Positions 1-9,050 of a stretch of 64,000 nt of DNA are shown here, piece by piece. How positions within the stretch are numbered: position 1 is the stretch's first letter; the number at the start of each line of letters is the position of its first letter. Under the pieces are notes generated by a model. It worked only from the letters and a program-made list of their open reading frames with translations, was not told the origin of the DNA and did no database searches. Source of the stretch: Sediminibacillus halophilus (lineage in GTDB: Bacteria > Bacillota > Bacilli > Bacillales > Amphibacillaceae); contig NZ_FNHF01000001.1 in the NCBI RefSeq assembly GCF_900103695.1, positions 1,026,961 through 1,090,960 on the forward strand, read 5' to 3'. The translations under genes were made by a program, and so were the position numbers.

Positions 1-5
1 CGGAA

Positions 6-120
6 GTTGATCCTCTTTTTCGGATTATCGCTCTTCTTTTTCCTGTTGTTGATCTTCTTTCCCATATTATCGCTCTTCTTCGCGAGAGTTGATCTTCCTT
101 CCCGGATTATCGCTCTTCTT
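6..120. repeat. Three-copy tandem repeat of about 41 bp, cut by the window edge
   Basis: The blocks starting at 6, 48 and 88 each begin GTTGATC and share the 3' segment TTATCGCTCTTCTT, giving periods of 42 and 40 bp. No open frame runs through all copies on either strand, so it is probably intergenic. Copies may continue to the left of the window. Function is not evident. Confidence 0.6.
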
Positions 121-300
121 AACAAACAGGAGTTTTAACTCTCTTATCCACTATAAGATCTGTCCTCTCCCTGGTTTCGTCAATCTCTTTGTTCGGGTAG
201 TAATTAATACACTAAAACATCAATTAACAGGTTTTCATTGCCCTAAGTTAAGGCAAACTAAATAAAAATGTGCTTTTGATACATAAAGGAGGATCGCTTT

Positions 301-786
301 ATGCACAATGTGAAAAAAATGGATTATCCGATTGCAGTTCTATATGCTTCCCGAAACTTATGGTCCGGTTTCCTGTTCGGCTTAGGCTTGATTGCTTTTA
401 TTGACGAGGTTGTTTTCCATCAGCTGCTTCATTGGCATCATTTTTATGATAAGGCTACAACGAATATCGGTCTTGTTTCTGATGGTTTTTTTCATGCATT
501 CAGCTGGTTCGCTACCATTGGCAGCTTGTTTCTTGTGGCGGATTTACGACGTAGGAGTGCTTGGTATGTCAAACGTTGGTCTGGCGGCGTTCTGACAGGC
601 GCCGGACTCTTTCAACTGTACGATGGAACGATTCAACATAAGCTGTGGAAATTGCACCAAATCCGCTATGATGTTGACATTCTTCCCTATGACGTTGTCT
701 GGAATGTCACAGCATTTTGCATGTTGTTGGCCGGATTGCTCCTGATCACTCGTACACGACCTAAAAGAATAAAGGAGGATGAATAA
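301..786 (+). CDS. DUF2243 family membrane protein
   Basis: A 161-residue integral membrane protein with about four hydrophobic segments (roughly 18-38, 58-78, 90-105 and 130-150). The first segment carries the family hallmark, an acidic pair followed by a His-rich stretch (FIDEVVFHQLL then HWHHFYD), which could bind metal or haem. The function of DUF2243 is unknown. An AAAGGAGG site lies just upstream of the ATG. It is followed directly by a CtaG-like gene, an association I recognise from other bacteria, so a role near copper or cytochrome oxidase assembly is possible, but that is inference from context. Confidence 0.8.
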   Translation: MHNVKKMDYPIAVLYASRNLWSGFLFGLGLIAFIDEVVFHQLLHWHHFYDKATTNIGLVSDGFFHAFSWFATIGSLFLVADLRRRSAWYVKRWSGGVLTGAGLFQLYDGTIQHKLWKLHQIRYDVDILPYDVVWNVTAFCMLLAGLLLITRTRPKRIKEDE

Positions 787-787
787 T

Positions 788-1570
788 ATGCATCATTCTT
801 TATCCATAGTTGCACAGCAGCTTCTGTTGATTCCCTTCGTTCTTGCTTGTTTGATGTATATAACCGGAGTAATCTTTTCGGCCAGACGTCAACGTTCTTG
901 GTCGATTTTTCGGACGTGCAGCTGGACCGCTGGATGTATTTTGGCAGGTTTGGCTGTCGCCGGACCATTGGCATCGCTTGCTCATCATAGCTTTTTCCAT
1001 CATATGCTCGGCCACTTACTGTTAGGAATGCTTGCACCGCTATTGATGGTACTTGGTGCTCCACTGACGCTGTTACTCCGTGCGTTGCCTGTGCATAGTG
1101 CCAGACGTGTTTCAAGGCTGTTAAGATGTCGTCTTTTTTCCTTGCTTACTGATCCGGTATTTGCCACCGTTTTAAACATCGGCGGACTTTGGGTATTATA
1201 TACGACAGAATTGTATGGAGCCATGCATCAAAATCTCCCGCTGCACGTATTTATCCATTTACACGTTTTCATTGCCGGTTATCTATTCACTGCTTCCATG
1301 GTCTATATCGATCCAACACCCCACCGGACCGATTACCGCTATCGCGCCAGTATCCTGCTAGCAGCGCTGGCAGGACACGCCACCCTGGCAAAATATCTCT
1401 ATGGTAATCCGCCTGACTATGTATCCACATCGGAGGCAGAGGCCGGTAGTATGCTAATGTATTATGGAGGAGATTTTATTGACGCAGTCCTCATTTTTCT
1501 CGTCTGCCTGCACTGGTTCCAGGCAGCCCGGCCACGGTCTCGGCAAGCTAGTCATCCTATTTACCAATAA
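788..1570 (+). CDS. Cytochrome c oxidase assembly factor CtaG-like membrane protein
   Basis: A 260-residue polytopic protein of the caa3_CtaG family, whose members take part in building caa3-type cytochrome c oxidase. About six to seven hydrophobic segments are visible. A His-rich loop (HHSFFHHMLGH, about residues 60-70) enters the second segment, as is usual in the family. An ATG at 779 would sit inside the AAAGGAGG ribosome site, so the ATG at 788, about ten bases behind it, is the better start. The gene follows the DUF2243 gene by one base. No oxidase subunit gene is nearby, so this may be a paralogue of the main CtaG. Confidence 0.8.
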   Translation: MHHSLSIVAQQLLLIPFVLACLMYITGVIFSARRQRSWSIFRTCSWTAGCILAGLAVAGPLASLAHHSFFHHMLGHLLLGMLAPLLMVLGAPLTLLLRALPVHSARRVSRLLRCRLFSLLTDPVFATVLNIGGLWVLYTTELYGAMHQNLPLHVFIHLHVFIAGYLFTASMVYIDPTPHRTDYRYRASILLAALAGHATLAKYLYGNPPDYVSTSEAEAGSMLMYYGGDFIDAVLIFLVCLHWFQAARPRSRQASHPIYQ

Positions 1571-1574
1571 ATAA

Positions 1575-1601
1575 CCATCCACCAATGGTCTTGGTGGATG
1601 G
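1575..1601. terminator. Hairpin between convergent genes
   Basis: A 9-bp perfect stem, CCATCCACC with GGTGGATGG, lies between the CtaG-like gene and the convergent sugar porter. No clear T-run follows on either strand, so termination is only probable. Confidence 0.4.
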
Positions 1602-1643
1602 CCAGTTCATAATTCATTCTTATTTAATTAGAAACCGGATACA

Positions 1644-3041
1644 TTAAGCGGAATGTCTCTTGTTCCTTACCAAAATCGACTCCAGTTCTTCCAGAGAACG
1701 GCCTTTGGTTTCGGGAACCATTTTCCAAACGAACAAGGCAGAGAGAACGCTCATCAACCCATAGAAAGAATAGGTCAAGCCACCGCTGAACTCCATCATT
1801 GATGGGTAAGTAGAAGATATAAAATAGTTAGCTGCCCATTGGGCCGCGACAGCTATTGCAACTGCCTGACCACGGATTTTGTTTGGAAAAATTTCTGCGA
1901 TTAGTACCCAGACAATCGGACCCCAGGACATCATAAAGGAAGCCGTATAAATAATAATGAAGATCAAGGTGCCAATCCCAATCGCATTAGAAAATGCCAT
2001 TCCGGCTACACCAAACATTCCGACAGCCATACCGATCGAACCAATAATCAACAATGGTTTCCTTCCAAATTTATCAACCGTAAAGATGGCAATGAGGGTA
2101 AAGACGACATTGACCATTCCCATAATGATTGTTTGGAACATGGATGCATCCCGGGCGGCTCCCATGCTTTCAAAAATACGGGGTGCATAATAAAGCGCAA
2201 CGTTTATGCCGACAAATTGTTGGAATACAGATAGCAAAACACCGATTACAATTATCCTTTTACCAAAAGCGAATAGTTTTGCCTTTCTTTCATCGAAGGA
2301 CTTTTCAATTTCAAACATCGTTGCTTTTGCCATAGTTTTATCGTAAATCTTGCTGAGTATTTCCTTTGCTTTTTCATTTTGCTGCTTGGAAACAAGGTAC
2401 CTCGGCGTTTCTGGTACAAAAAAGAGCAAGAAGAGAAACAACGCTGCCGGGATTGCCTCTGATAAAAACATATAGCGCCAACCGGTTTCATTTACCCAAG
2501 CGACAGACTGTCCCTTGGCAATACCCCAATTCACAAAATAGACAACTAGCATGCCGAAAATAATGGCAAACTGGTTCAGGGAAACAAGACTGCCTCTCGT
2601 TTCGGGAGGTGCAATTTCGCCGATATACATCGGAGATACTGCAGAAGCAAGTCCGACACCAATCCCTCCAATTATCCGATAGAGATTGAAGGTCACCAAC
2701 AAGGCTATCGTCGGGTCTCCTTTTGTAAAAAATAAAAACTCGGGAAATGCTGATCCTAGTGCGGAAACAAGGAATAACACAGCTGCCAGCACAAGTGAAT
2801 ATTTCCGACCAAGGCTGGAGGCTAAGTAGCCAGACAGAAGCCCTCCGATGATACATCCAATCAGGGCGCTCGAAACCGTTACTCCATGGACAAGCGCACT
2901 GAGATTCAAATTATCGGCAAAATAAGCCTGCAATGCTCCCTCTGCACCAGAAATGACCGCAGTATCGTATCCGAATAACAATCCTCCAAGTGTTGCTACC
3001 AGGGTTACAAGAATAATATAAAGCTGTTTATGATTTTTCAT
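1644..3041 (-). CDS. xylE: Sugar porter (MFS), probable D-xylose:H+ symporter
   Basis: A 12-segment major facilitator of the sugar porter family. The N-terminus (TLVATLGGLLFGYDTAVISG), the RIIGGIGVGLAS...SPMYIGEIAP stretch, NQFAIIFG and the C-terminal PETKGRSLEELE follow E. coli XylE closely. The strongest support is cis: a XylR-type operator sits just upstream. The frame is open to a TTG at 3107, but family alignment places the start at the ATG used here (465 residues). Neither has a good ribosome site; an AAAGGGGTGG lies about 36 bases before the ATG. No xylA, xylB or xylR is present in the window, so xylose catabolism must be encoded elsewhere. Closely related inositol or arabinose porters remain an alternative. 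Confidence 0.85.
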   Translation of the reverse strand: MKNHKQLYIILVTLVATLGGLLFGYDTAVISGAEGALQAYFADNLNLSALVHGVTVSSALIGCIIGGLLSGYLASSLGRKYSLVLAAVLFLVSALGSAFPEFLFFTKGDPTIALLVTFNLYRIIGGIGVGLASAVSPMYIGEIAPPETRGSLVSLNQFAIIFGMLVVYFVNWGIAKGQSVAWVNETGWRYMFLSEAIPAALFLFLLFFVPETPRYLVSKQQNEKAKEILSKIYDKTMAKATMFEIEKSFDERKAKLFAFGKRIIVIGVLLSVFQQFVGINVALYYAPRIFESMGAARDASMFQTIIMGMVNVVFTLIAIFTVDKFGRKPLLIIGSIGMAVGMFGVAGMAFSNAIGIGTLIFIIIYTASFMMSWGPIVWVLIAEIFPNKIRGQAVAIAVAAQWAANYFISSTYPSMMEFSGGLTYSFYGLMSVLSALFVWKMVPETKGRSLEELESILVRNKRHSA

Positions 3042-3127
3042 TTGCTGCCGGAAAGTATCTCGGAAACTCTCCGTCTCCACCCCTTTCTGTTGTAATCGTT
3101 TTCTCAAGGGTATTTTATCAATTGCTA

Positions 3128-3158
3128 CTTAGTTTGTCCAGTAAACAAACTAAGTATA
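3128..3158 (-). promoter_or_regulatory. XylR-type operator overlapping a promoter
   Basis: A perfect 10-bp inverted repeat, CTTAGTTTGT and ACAAACTAAG with a 7-base centre (3128-3154), matches the Bacillus xyl operator half-sites (TTAGTTTGT...ACAAACTAA). On the minus strand it directly follows a TATACT -10 box (3153-3158), the usual place for repression by XylR in the absence of xylose. Confidence 0.85.
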
Positions 3159-3190
3159 AAGACCTATTCTTTTTGCGAAAAAACCTTGGG

Positions 3191-3973
3191 TTATCTTTTT
3201 AATGCTCTGAGTAGACTCGCTTCCCCTTGAAAGCTGGAAACCATCCCTTCTTCCGCTGTGATACGGAATTTCCGCTTAATATCCACCGGCGCCTCAAGCA
3301 TCTTTTTTGATAGGGCACGTTTTTCATCATCGGGCAAGCCCATCGTTTTACACCATTTCTCAAACTGAAACTGCTTGGGAAACCGATACAGCTCCTCCAG
3401 TTCAAATCCTTGCTCCTCAATCATCTGCACCCACTCCGACTTTTTCAAGGCTCGCTGATGACTATAATCCCTGCGTTTTTCAATCTCATTATAAAACAAA
3501 TCAAAACGATCGGCTTCCGGGGCTGTATTGTCAATGAGAATGAATGTCCCATTTCGCTGTAAAACTCGAAAGGTTTCCTGTACAAATGATGTGATAGTTG
3601 AAAAATGATGGGCTGCGATTCTACAAACAGCAATATCGAAGGATTCATCTGCAAATGGAAGCTGTTCAGCATCCGCTTCCATAACTTCCACGTTCGTATG
3701 TCCGTTATTTTCAAGAAAATCACGTGAGACTTCTAAAATCTCTGTTGTTAAATCTACGGCTGTCACTCTCCTCACCAGTGGAGCCAGTGCGTTCGCCACA
3801 TGACCGCCTCCTGTTGCAATGTCCAAGACGGACTCTTTGCCAGTCCAGTCGATCATTGCTTTCAGTTTTTCTAAGTCATTCCCCTGGGCATGGATCGTAC
3901 TTGTTACATAATTGGCAGCATTTTTTCCGAATTGGGATTGTACATCCGCTTTCGGTTGATTCGCATGGTTCAT
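3191..3973 (-). CDS. Class I SAM-dependent methyltransferase (YcgJ-like)
   Basis: A 260-residue Rossmann-fold methyltransferase. Motif I (VLDIATGGGHVANALA, about 50-65), an acidic strand-2 end (AVDLT), the adenine-side motif (ADAEQLPFADESFD) and motif IV/post-I region (CRIAAHHF) are all present. It resembles the UbiE/YcgJ group; the acceptor substrate is unknown. An AAAAAAGGAG site lies about ten bases before the ATG. The gene lies downstream of a frameshifted MFS gene in the same orientation, 91 bases away, and may once have been co-transcribed with it. Confidence 0.8.
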   Translation of the reverse strand: MNHANQPKADVQSQFGKNAANYVTSTIHAQGNDLEKLKAMIDWTGKESVLDIATGGGHVANALAPLVRRVTAVDLTTEILEVSRDFLENNGHTNVEVMEADAEQLPFADESFDIAVCRIAAHHFSTITSFVQETFRVLQRNGTFILIDNTAPEADRFDLFYNEIEKRRDYSHQRALKKSEWVQMIEEQGFELEELYRFPKQFQFEKWCKTMGLPDDEKRALSKKMLEAPVDIKRKFRITAEEGMVSSFQGEASLLRALKR

Positions 3974-4064
3974 CGCCTACAACTCCTTTTTTACATTTTC
4001 CAGTCCACTCTTTATTCTGGATTTTTTTCTAAATACCTGCTATTTCTCCTAGCAGTTTCTTTCG

Positions 4065-5299
4065 TTATGTAGAAAAAACGCTGCCGTTTCGAACATACAC
4101 AACCAGCCAGCTCAAACCAACTACCAATAGGAGACCTCCGGCCAGTGTGTAGACCAGCGCAATACTTGTTATATCCAGCAAAAAGAAGGAAATGAGCGGT
4201 CCTATCGCCGCTCCTATATCAACGACAATGGTATAGGCAGTCATCATTTTCACACGATCCGTCTTTGCCGCTGTACTGGCTGCCATTGTATCGGAAGTAG
4301 TGACAAACGCAGTAGATATGAGTTGAAATACCAACAATGCAGGTAACAGAACGCTCAACGAAGCAGCATTTCCAAGGAATATGAAAACAATCCCACCGGA
4401 AAACAGTACGACCAATAACGTCTTTACCATAACTCGGCTTGTCTTCAGTGCTTTCCCAATCAATGGAGCGACAAATGGATCCCAGCCCCAGCGTATTGCC
4501 TGTATAACACCGGCAATGGTTGCCGCCCCAACGGCAAATCCACCTACAGACCAGTTTTCCGACACGTTTTCAGCAATCAATTGACTGAGCGTGGATGCGA
4601 ACAATCCAAATACCATGATTCCCACTACACAACCTGTTCCAAGCACGAGCCATATCTGCCGGACCATCCCCACTTTATCTGAGCAGACTGTCCTCTAGAC
4701 GTAGAGGGACTATCTTGATGATTGGGCGGTACTAGGAAATATACTAATGGAATTGTTAATAGTCCGATAAAAGCAAACAGGCTGGAAGTAAACAGAAAAG
4801 AGGTTTGGTCAATCAACATCCCACCGGCAAGCATCCCGGTCAATCCTCCGAGCCCCCATAATCCATTATACAATCCGACATACTGGCCCCTATTGCTGTC
4901 ATTCGATGCCTCAATTACGGACAGATATCCACCGAGCCGAAGAAGTGACCAGGAAATCCCCCATATTGCCCGCATGAGCAGAAGCAGCCAAAAATTCGCC
5001 ATCCATCCATAAGAAGCTGTCGTTATTACAGCTAAGCATACTGCAATCATGATACCGGTACGTCGATGAAAATGTTGATAAAACAAACCTATCAGTGGAT
5101 TGACCGGCAGCCGGATAAACCGGTTGACCGACAGAAGCACCCCTACTTGCCACAGGGAGACAAGCCCTGCATCCTTCCAATATATCGGCAGCGCAATCAG
5201 CAACATCGCATCTCCCAGAACAGCTGCTGCTGTAATAAATGCTATTCCGATAATTTGTTTCTTTTCGCCCCATCTTTTCTTGTGGTTGCCCTTATTCAT
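4065..5299 (-). pseudogene. MFS transporter, frameshifted (possible sugar/drug exporter)
   Basis: Two overlapping frames (4625-5299, N-terminal six segments; 4065-4673, C-terminal six segments) together encode one roughly 410-residue MFS protein. The first frame runs into nonsense (WGWSGRYG...) exactly where the second reads in with KVGMVRQIWLVLG. One extra base in the CCCC run at 4668-4671 would restore a single frame. The 5' end has a good GGGGAGGGG site. It is transcribed divergently from the SgrR-like gene 100 bp away, the arrangement of a regulator with its exporter. Either a recent pseudogene or a sequencing error. Confidence 0.75.
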
Positions 5300-5399
5300 A
5301 TAATCCCCTCCCCTTCTTAAAGTCTACCTAATAAAAAGAGGAAAAAAAGTGTATAATAAAGGCAAATATATTTCCCCCTTTCCCAAGTGAGGTGACAAA

Positions 5400-7187
5400 A
5401 TGAGATTGTTGGAACACTATCAACTTTTGTACAACATATTGCCTGGCCAAGAAAAAGCCCATTCTATAACCATCGGCATGCTGGCCAAAAGCCTATCCTG
5501 TACAGAGCGGAATGCCAAGTTGATCATCCACCGTATGCAGCAAGCTGGCTGGATTGTCTGGAAGCCAGGTAAAGGAAGGGGAAACACTTCCTCTATTATG
5601 CTACTGGCCGATCTGGAAGAACTGATTCTCGCCGAGGCTAAAGAACGTAGTACTGTTTCGATGGAAGAAGGAATCTATTTTTTACACCGGTTTTCTATCA
5701 GCAAACATACACAGCGACTATTTGTCGACTGGTTGTTTTTTGCTTCTGATGGCGGCCATACGAAACCACCCGATACAATCGACCGGCTCCAATTCCCTTC
5801 GTACCGGCCGCTGCCGAAATTGGATCCAATGCTGGTTCATCGCCGCTCGGAAAACCATATCATGCGACATATATTCAATCGGCTGATCCGTTATGACGAA
5901 AAAGCCGAAAAACATGTCCCCGAGCTGGCGCATGCCTGGTCCCACAATCACGACTATACAGTGTGGATTTTTCAGTTAAGAAAAAGGGTTCGCTTCCATA
6001 ATGAAAAAGAATTAGTTGCAGAGGATGTATGTTACAGTTTTCTTCGTCACCAGAAAACATGCTCAGCTTATCATTGGATTTTAGCTAATCTGGAAAAGGC
6101 AGAAGCACTTCATCCTTATACCGTACAATTCACTTTTGAAAAACCAATGCCGCATTTTTTGCATCTTGCGACAAGCATGGGCGGCAGCATTGTACCGTCC
6201 GAGGATCATTCTGACGCTATCCCAATAGGCACAGGACCCTTTCAGGTTGTCGAAAACACACTTACGCAACTGAGGCTCAAGACATTTGAACATTTTTTCG
6301 GGACCAGGCCCTTCCTGGATGAAGTTAATATGTATTTTTTCCCTGAGTTGTATGACAACCAACCTTCCGAGGTGGTGGAAAGTGAACGAGTCAATTTTTA
6401 CCAGTATCCTTACACTTCTAAATCGACAGCAAACTTCCAACAAACAACCGTATTGGATCAAGGCAGTAAACTGTTATCGCTGAACGGGAATAAAGGGCGA
6501 TTGGCTACCGATACAATGCTGCGCAAGGCTATTTTTCATTTATTACAACCAGAGGAATTGATCAGACAACTGCAGGGAAACCGTTATTTGCCAGCTGGCA
6601 GACTTTTACGCGATACCGAAAACGACGCCTCGTTACTTAGAAATCCTGCTTTGGTACATGAGCTACTCAATGCAAGCAGTTATCAAGGGGAAACCTTTCA
6701 CTTATATAGTTATACTGGAGCTGGAAACGAATTGGATGGCAGATGGATTCAGCAGCAATTATCAAAAGCGGGTGTGGATGTAACCTTACATTTTCTTCCG
6801 TATGAAGAACTAATGCGACAAAATCTCGATGCTGCCGATATGTTGCTAGGCGAGCAGCTTGCCGATGAAAGTCGACTTCAGACTTATTTATCCTGTTTTC
6901 AAGGAACGCACAGTTTACCAGCCCACCACATTCCTGACCAAAATCGAAAACGGATTCAACGAATGGTTTCAGACAATCTTTCGGAGAAGGAGCATATTCA
7001 ACGATTGCAGCAAGAAGAAGCAGCGTTGTGTAACAATCACCACTTACTTTTTTTATACCGCTTAGAACAGTTTGCCATCTATCCAAAAAACGTTGAGAAC
7101 ATTCAGCTAAACGCTTTGGGTTGGGTTGACTATACAAAACTCTGGTTTAACCCCTTATCGGTAAGAAAGGAGATCGAGAATGAATGA
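5400..7187 (+). CDS. SgrR-family transcriptional regulator with solute-binding domain
   Basis: A 595-residue protein. Residues 1-115 form an SgrR-type winged-helix domain (SITIGMLAKSLSCTERNAKLIIHRM). The rest is a family-5 ABC substrate-binding fold with no signal peptide (LDPMLVHR...IMRHIFNRLIRYDE; VPELAHAWS; VRFHNEKELVAEDVCYSF; PIGTGPFQ). It is therefore a cytoplasmic regulator that senses a ligand through a captured binding-protein domain. E. coli SgrR senses sugar-phosphate stress and activates a sugar exporter; here the divergent neighbour is a (broken) MFS gene. GAGGTGACAAA precedes the ATG. It overlaps the next gene by 8 bp, suggesting co-transcription. The ligand is unknown. Confidence 0.85.
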   Translation: MRLLEHYQLLYNILPGQEKAHSITIGMLAKSLSCTERNAKLIIHRMQQAGWIVWKPGKGRGNTSSIMLLADLEELILAEAKERSTVSMEEGIYFLHRFSISKHTQRLFVDWLFFASDGGHTKPPDTIDRLQFPSYRPLPKLDPMLVHRRSENHIMRHIFNRLIRYDEKAEKHVPELAHAWSHNHDYTVWIFQLRKRVRFHNEKELVAEDVCYSFLRHQKTCSAYHWILANLEKAEALHPYTVQFTFEKPMPHFLHLATSMGGSIVPSEDHSDAIPIGTGPFQVVENTLTQLRLKTFEHFFGTRPFLDEVNMYFFPELYDNQPSEVVESERVNFYQYPYTSKSTANFQQTTVLDQGSKLLSLNGNKGRLATDTMLRKAIFHLLQPEELIRQLQGNRYLPAGRLLRDTENDASLLRNPALVHELLNASSYQGETFHLYSYTGAGNELDGRWIQQQLSKAGVDVTLHFLPYEELMRQNLDAADMLLGEQLADESRLQTYLSCFQGTHSLPAHHIPDQNRKRIQRMVSDNLSEKEHIQRLQQEEAALCNNHHLLFLYRLEQFAIYPKNVENIQLNALGWVDYTKLWFNPLSVRKEIENE

Positions 7188-8094
7188 ACAGACGATGTTA
7201 TCCATCATTAGCCAACATCTTCCTTGGTTAACCATTGAATCAACCAGCTTTGAATATTCAGGTTGGGACCATGACATTATCATAATAAATGAGAAGCTTG
7301 TCTTCCGGTTTCCCAAACATCAAGCCGTTCGCCGCCATACCGAACGGGAAATCGCCCTGTTGAAGGCAATCGAGAATACGAGTCCGCCGCTCCAGATTCC
7401 CACCTGTCAAGCGATTCGGGATAAACAAGGGAATGCCATTGCTACCTATTACCAGCTTATTGAGGGGGAGCCTTTAGCGTCTGTTTTGGATCATCCCCTA
7501 TTTTCCAAGGAAAGGAGTGCCAAGCTGCTTGGTGAATTTCTCAGTAAGCTTCACCAAATTCCTGCCAAACAAGTTGCCAGTCCCCTTTTCACGACTCATA
7601 CACTCGAATATTGGCAACGGTTATTTGCTTCTGTCCAAAAGCAAATATTTCCATACTTATCGAAAGAAGATAGCCAAATGGTATCTGATTTTTTTCATGC
7701 CTTTTTGGAACAAGGGAAAGGACAAACGATTCAAAAGGCTTGGATACACGGTGATTTATCCGCCGACAATATTATCTTCAACAAGAAATCCGGATTAGTA
7801 ACCGGGATTATCGATTTCACCGATTCTCAATATGGGGATCCGGCCTTTGATTTCGCCGGATTTTATTGGGATTTCGGACCCGCCTTTACCAGCCAGGTCC
7901 TGCGGTATTATTCAGGAATGGAGCCTGGTGAACATCTTTTCGAACGTATCCAGAATTTTTACGGTCTCCAGCCCGTTTTTCATGAATTATTATATCAGGT
8001 AAAACAAGGACAGTCGGTGAATTGGCCGACTGCCCTGGAAAGATTCAAGCGATTAAGAAAGATGCAAGACTCTAAATACCATTATTTCAATTAA
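7180..8094 (+). CDS. Aminoglycoside phosphotransferase-family kinase
   Basis: A 304-residue protein-kinase-like phosphotransferase of the APH family, nearest in style to APH(2'') enzymes. Visible are the nucleotide-binding strand (LVFRFPKHQAVRRHTERE), the catalytic Brenner motif HGDLSADNIIF near residue 190, and the metal-binding DFTDSQYGDPAFDFA near residue 210. It would transfer phosphate from ATP or GTP to a small-molecule hydroxyl. Whether the target is an antibiotic cannot be read from sequence. Its start lies inside the end of the SgrR-like gene with an AAAGGAG site. It converges with the next gene, the two stop regions overlapping by 4 bp. Confidence 0.8.
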   Translation: MNEQTMLSIISQHLPWLTIESTSFEYSGWDHDIIIINEKLVFRFPKHQAVRRHTEREIALLKAIENTSPPLQIPTCQAIRDKQGNAIATYYQLIEGEPLASVLDHPLFSKERSAKLLGEFLSKLHQIPAKQVASPLFTTHTLEYWQRLFASVQKQIFPYLSKEDSQMVSDFFHAFLEQGKGQTIQKAWIHGDLSADNIIFNKKSGLVTGIIDFTDSQYGDPAFDFAGFYWDFGPAFTSQVLRYYSGMEPGEHLFERIQNFYGLQPVFHELLYQVKQGQSVNWPTALERFKRLRKMQDSKYHYFN

Positions 8095-9050
8095 CGGATT
8101 TTCGCCTCATCGATATCGCGCCTGTAATTGTTTTGATGAATCTGCCGAAAAGCAGCGATCGTCTGGAAAAACGGACGGTGGTAATTGCCATCTTCCTCAA
8201 CCGTCCAGCAGGTAGCCAATACGCTGTGGCAGAATCCCCATAACACCAAACGCTGTTTATCCAGCTTTAGGATATCTGTAAAAATTTTTATCCGTTGGTC
8301 GATGACAGAGACAGGATTTTCTTCTGGAAGCTTGTTAAGTAAATATTGTACCAAGTCATACTCCCGCTCTCCAATCAAGCCTTTAGGGTCGATCGCTTTC
8401 CACTCCTTTTCCCCGCTTTGAAGGACGTTGTAGTGATGGAAATCACCATGTAACACCCATTGCTTTTTCCTTGTACTGTGTAAGCGGTGAAAAGTACGCT
8501 GTGCTTCCAGCAATACCGATTGGCTAATCGGCCCACATCCCTTAGGATAATCGGCAATAATCTTTGCCAAGGATGCTTCCCGGTCCTCTGTGGTCGGGAG
8601 CGCTGTTTCTCCCAGAGGTTCTCTGATCAGCTGTTCAAACACATCCGCCGCAATCCGACAAGCTTTGTCCTCCTCTTCCACCTCAGCCAGCGTTACACCC
8701 GGTTCAATCCGTTCTAAAAGAAGGGCGCCCAGTTTCTCATCAAAATCTATCAATTGGACGATTGCCGGAGATTCCAAATGCCGAAGTGCTTCTAATTCAT
8801 AAGCAAAATCTTCACCGGGAATCGACAGCTTTACGACCAATTTCCTTCCATCTATTCTAACTGCTGGTGCGACATAGTTGATTGACAGTACATATGGTTC
8901 CTTCATCTCCAGCTGCCAAATTTGCTCACATTGTTTGATTATTTCCGGCAGTCGTTCCAGCCATGCTTCGCCTTCCTGTTTAAAGTGATGCTTAACGTTT
9001 TTGACAAAATCCTGCTGGAAGGGGGGAGGGTCCCCTCTGTTTTCAAACAA
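8091..9050 (-). CDS. APH(6)/hydroxyurea-type phosphotransferase
   Basis: A 319-residue kinase of the streptomycin 6-kinase group. The N-terminal FV.NV...GEAWLERLPEII pattern, the catalytic LHGDFHHYNVL and the metal site IDPKGLIGEREYD (with Pro-Lys after the Asp, typical of this branch) are present. It is unlike the neighbouring APH(2'')-type kinase in both motifs, so the two are not a recent duplication. The frame opens with a TTG that overlaps the end of yunD by 8 bp, and no good ribosome site is visible, so it may be translationally coupled. Substrate unknown; intrinsic streptomycin modification is one possibility. Confidence 0.75.
   Translation of the reverse strand: MFENRGDPPPFQQDFVKNVKHHFKQEGEAWLERLPEIIKQCEQIWQLEMKEPYVLSINYVAPAVRIDGRKLVVKLSIPGEDFAYELEALRHLESPAIVQLIDFDEKLGALLLERIEPGVTLAEVEEEDKACRIAADVFEQLIREPLGETALPTTEDREASLAKIIADYPKGCGPISQSVLLEAQRTFHRLHSTRKKQWVLHGDFHHYNVLQSGEKEWKAIDPKGLIGEREYDLVQYLLNKLPEENPVSVIDQRIKIFTDILKLDKQRLVLWGFCHSVLATCWTVEEDGNYHRPFFQTIAAFRQIHQNNYRRDIDEAKIR

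Noticed and set aside
687-1115. Long minus-strand frame opposite the DUF2243/CtaG-like genes
   Set aside because: No ribosome site, no family resemblance, and it is the antisense shadow of two convincing membrane protein genes.
3724-4072. Overlapping plus-strand frames opposite the methyltransferase start
   Set aside because: No ribosome site; composition typical of antisense reading.
4625-4673. Programmed frameshift in the MFS gene
   Set aside because: No slippery heptamer with stimulatory structure was seen, and MFS transporters are not known to use one; a simple indel explains it.
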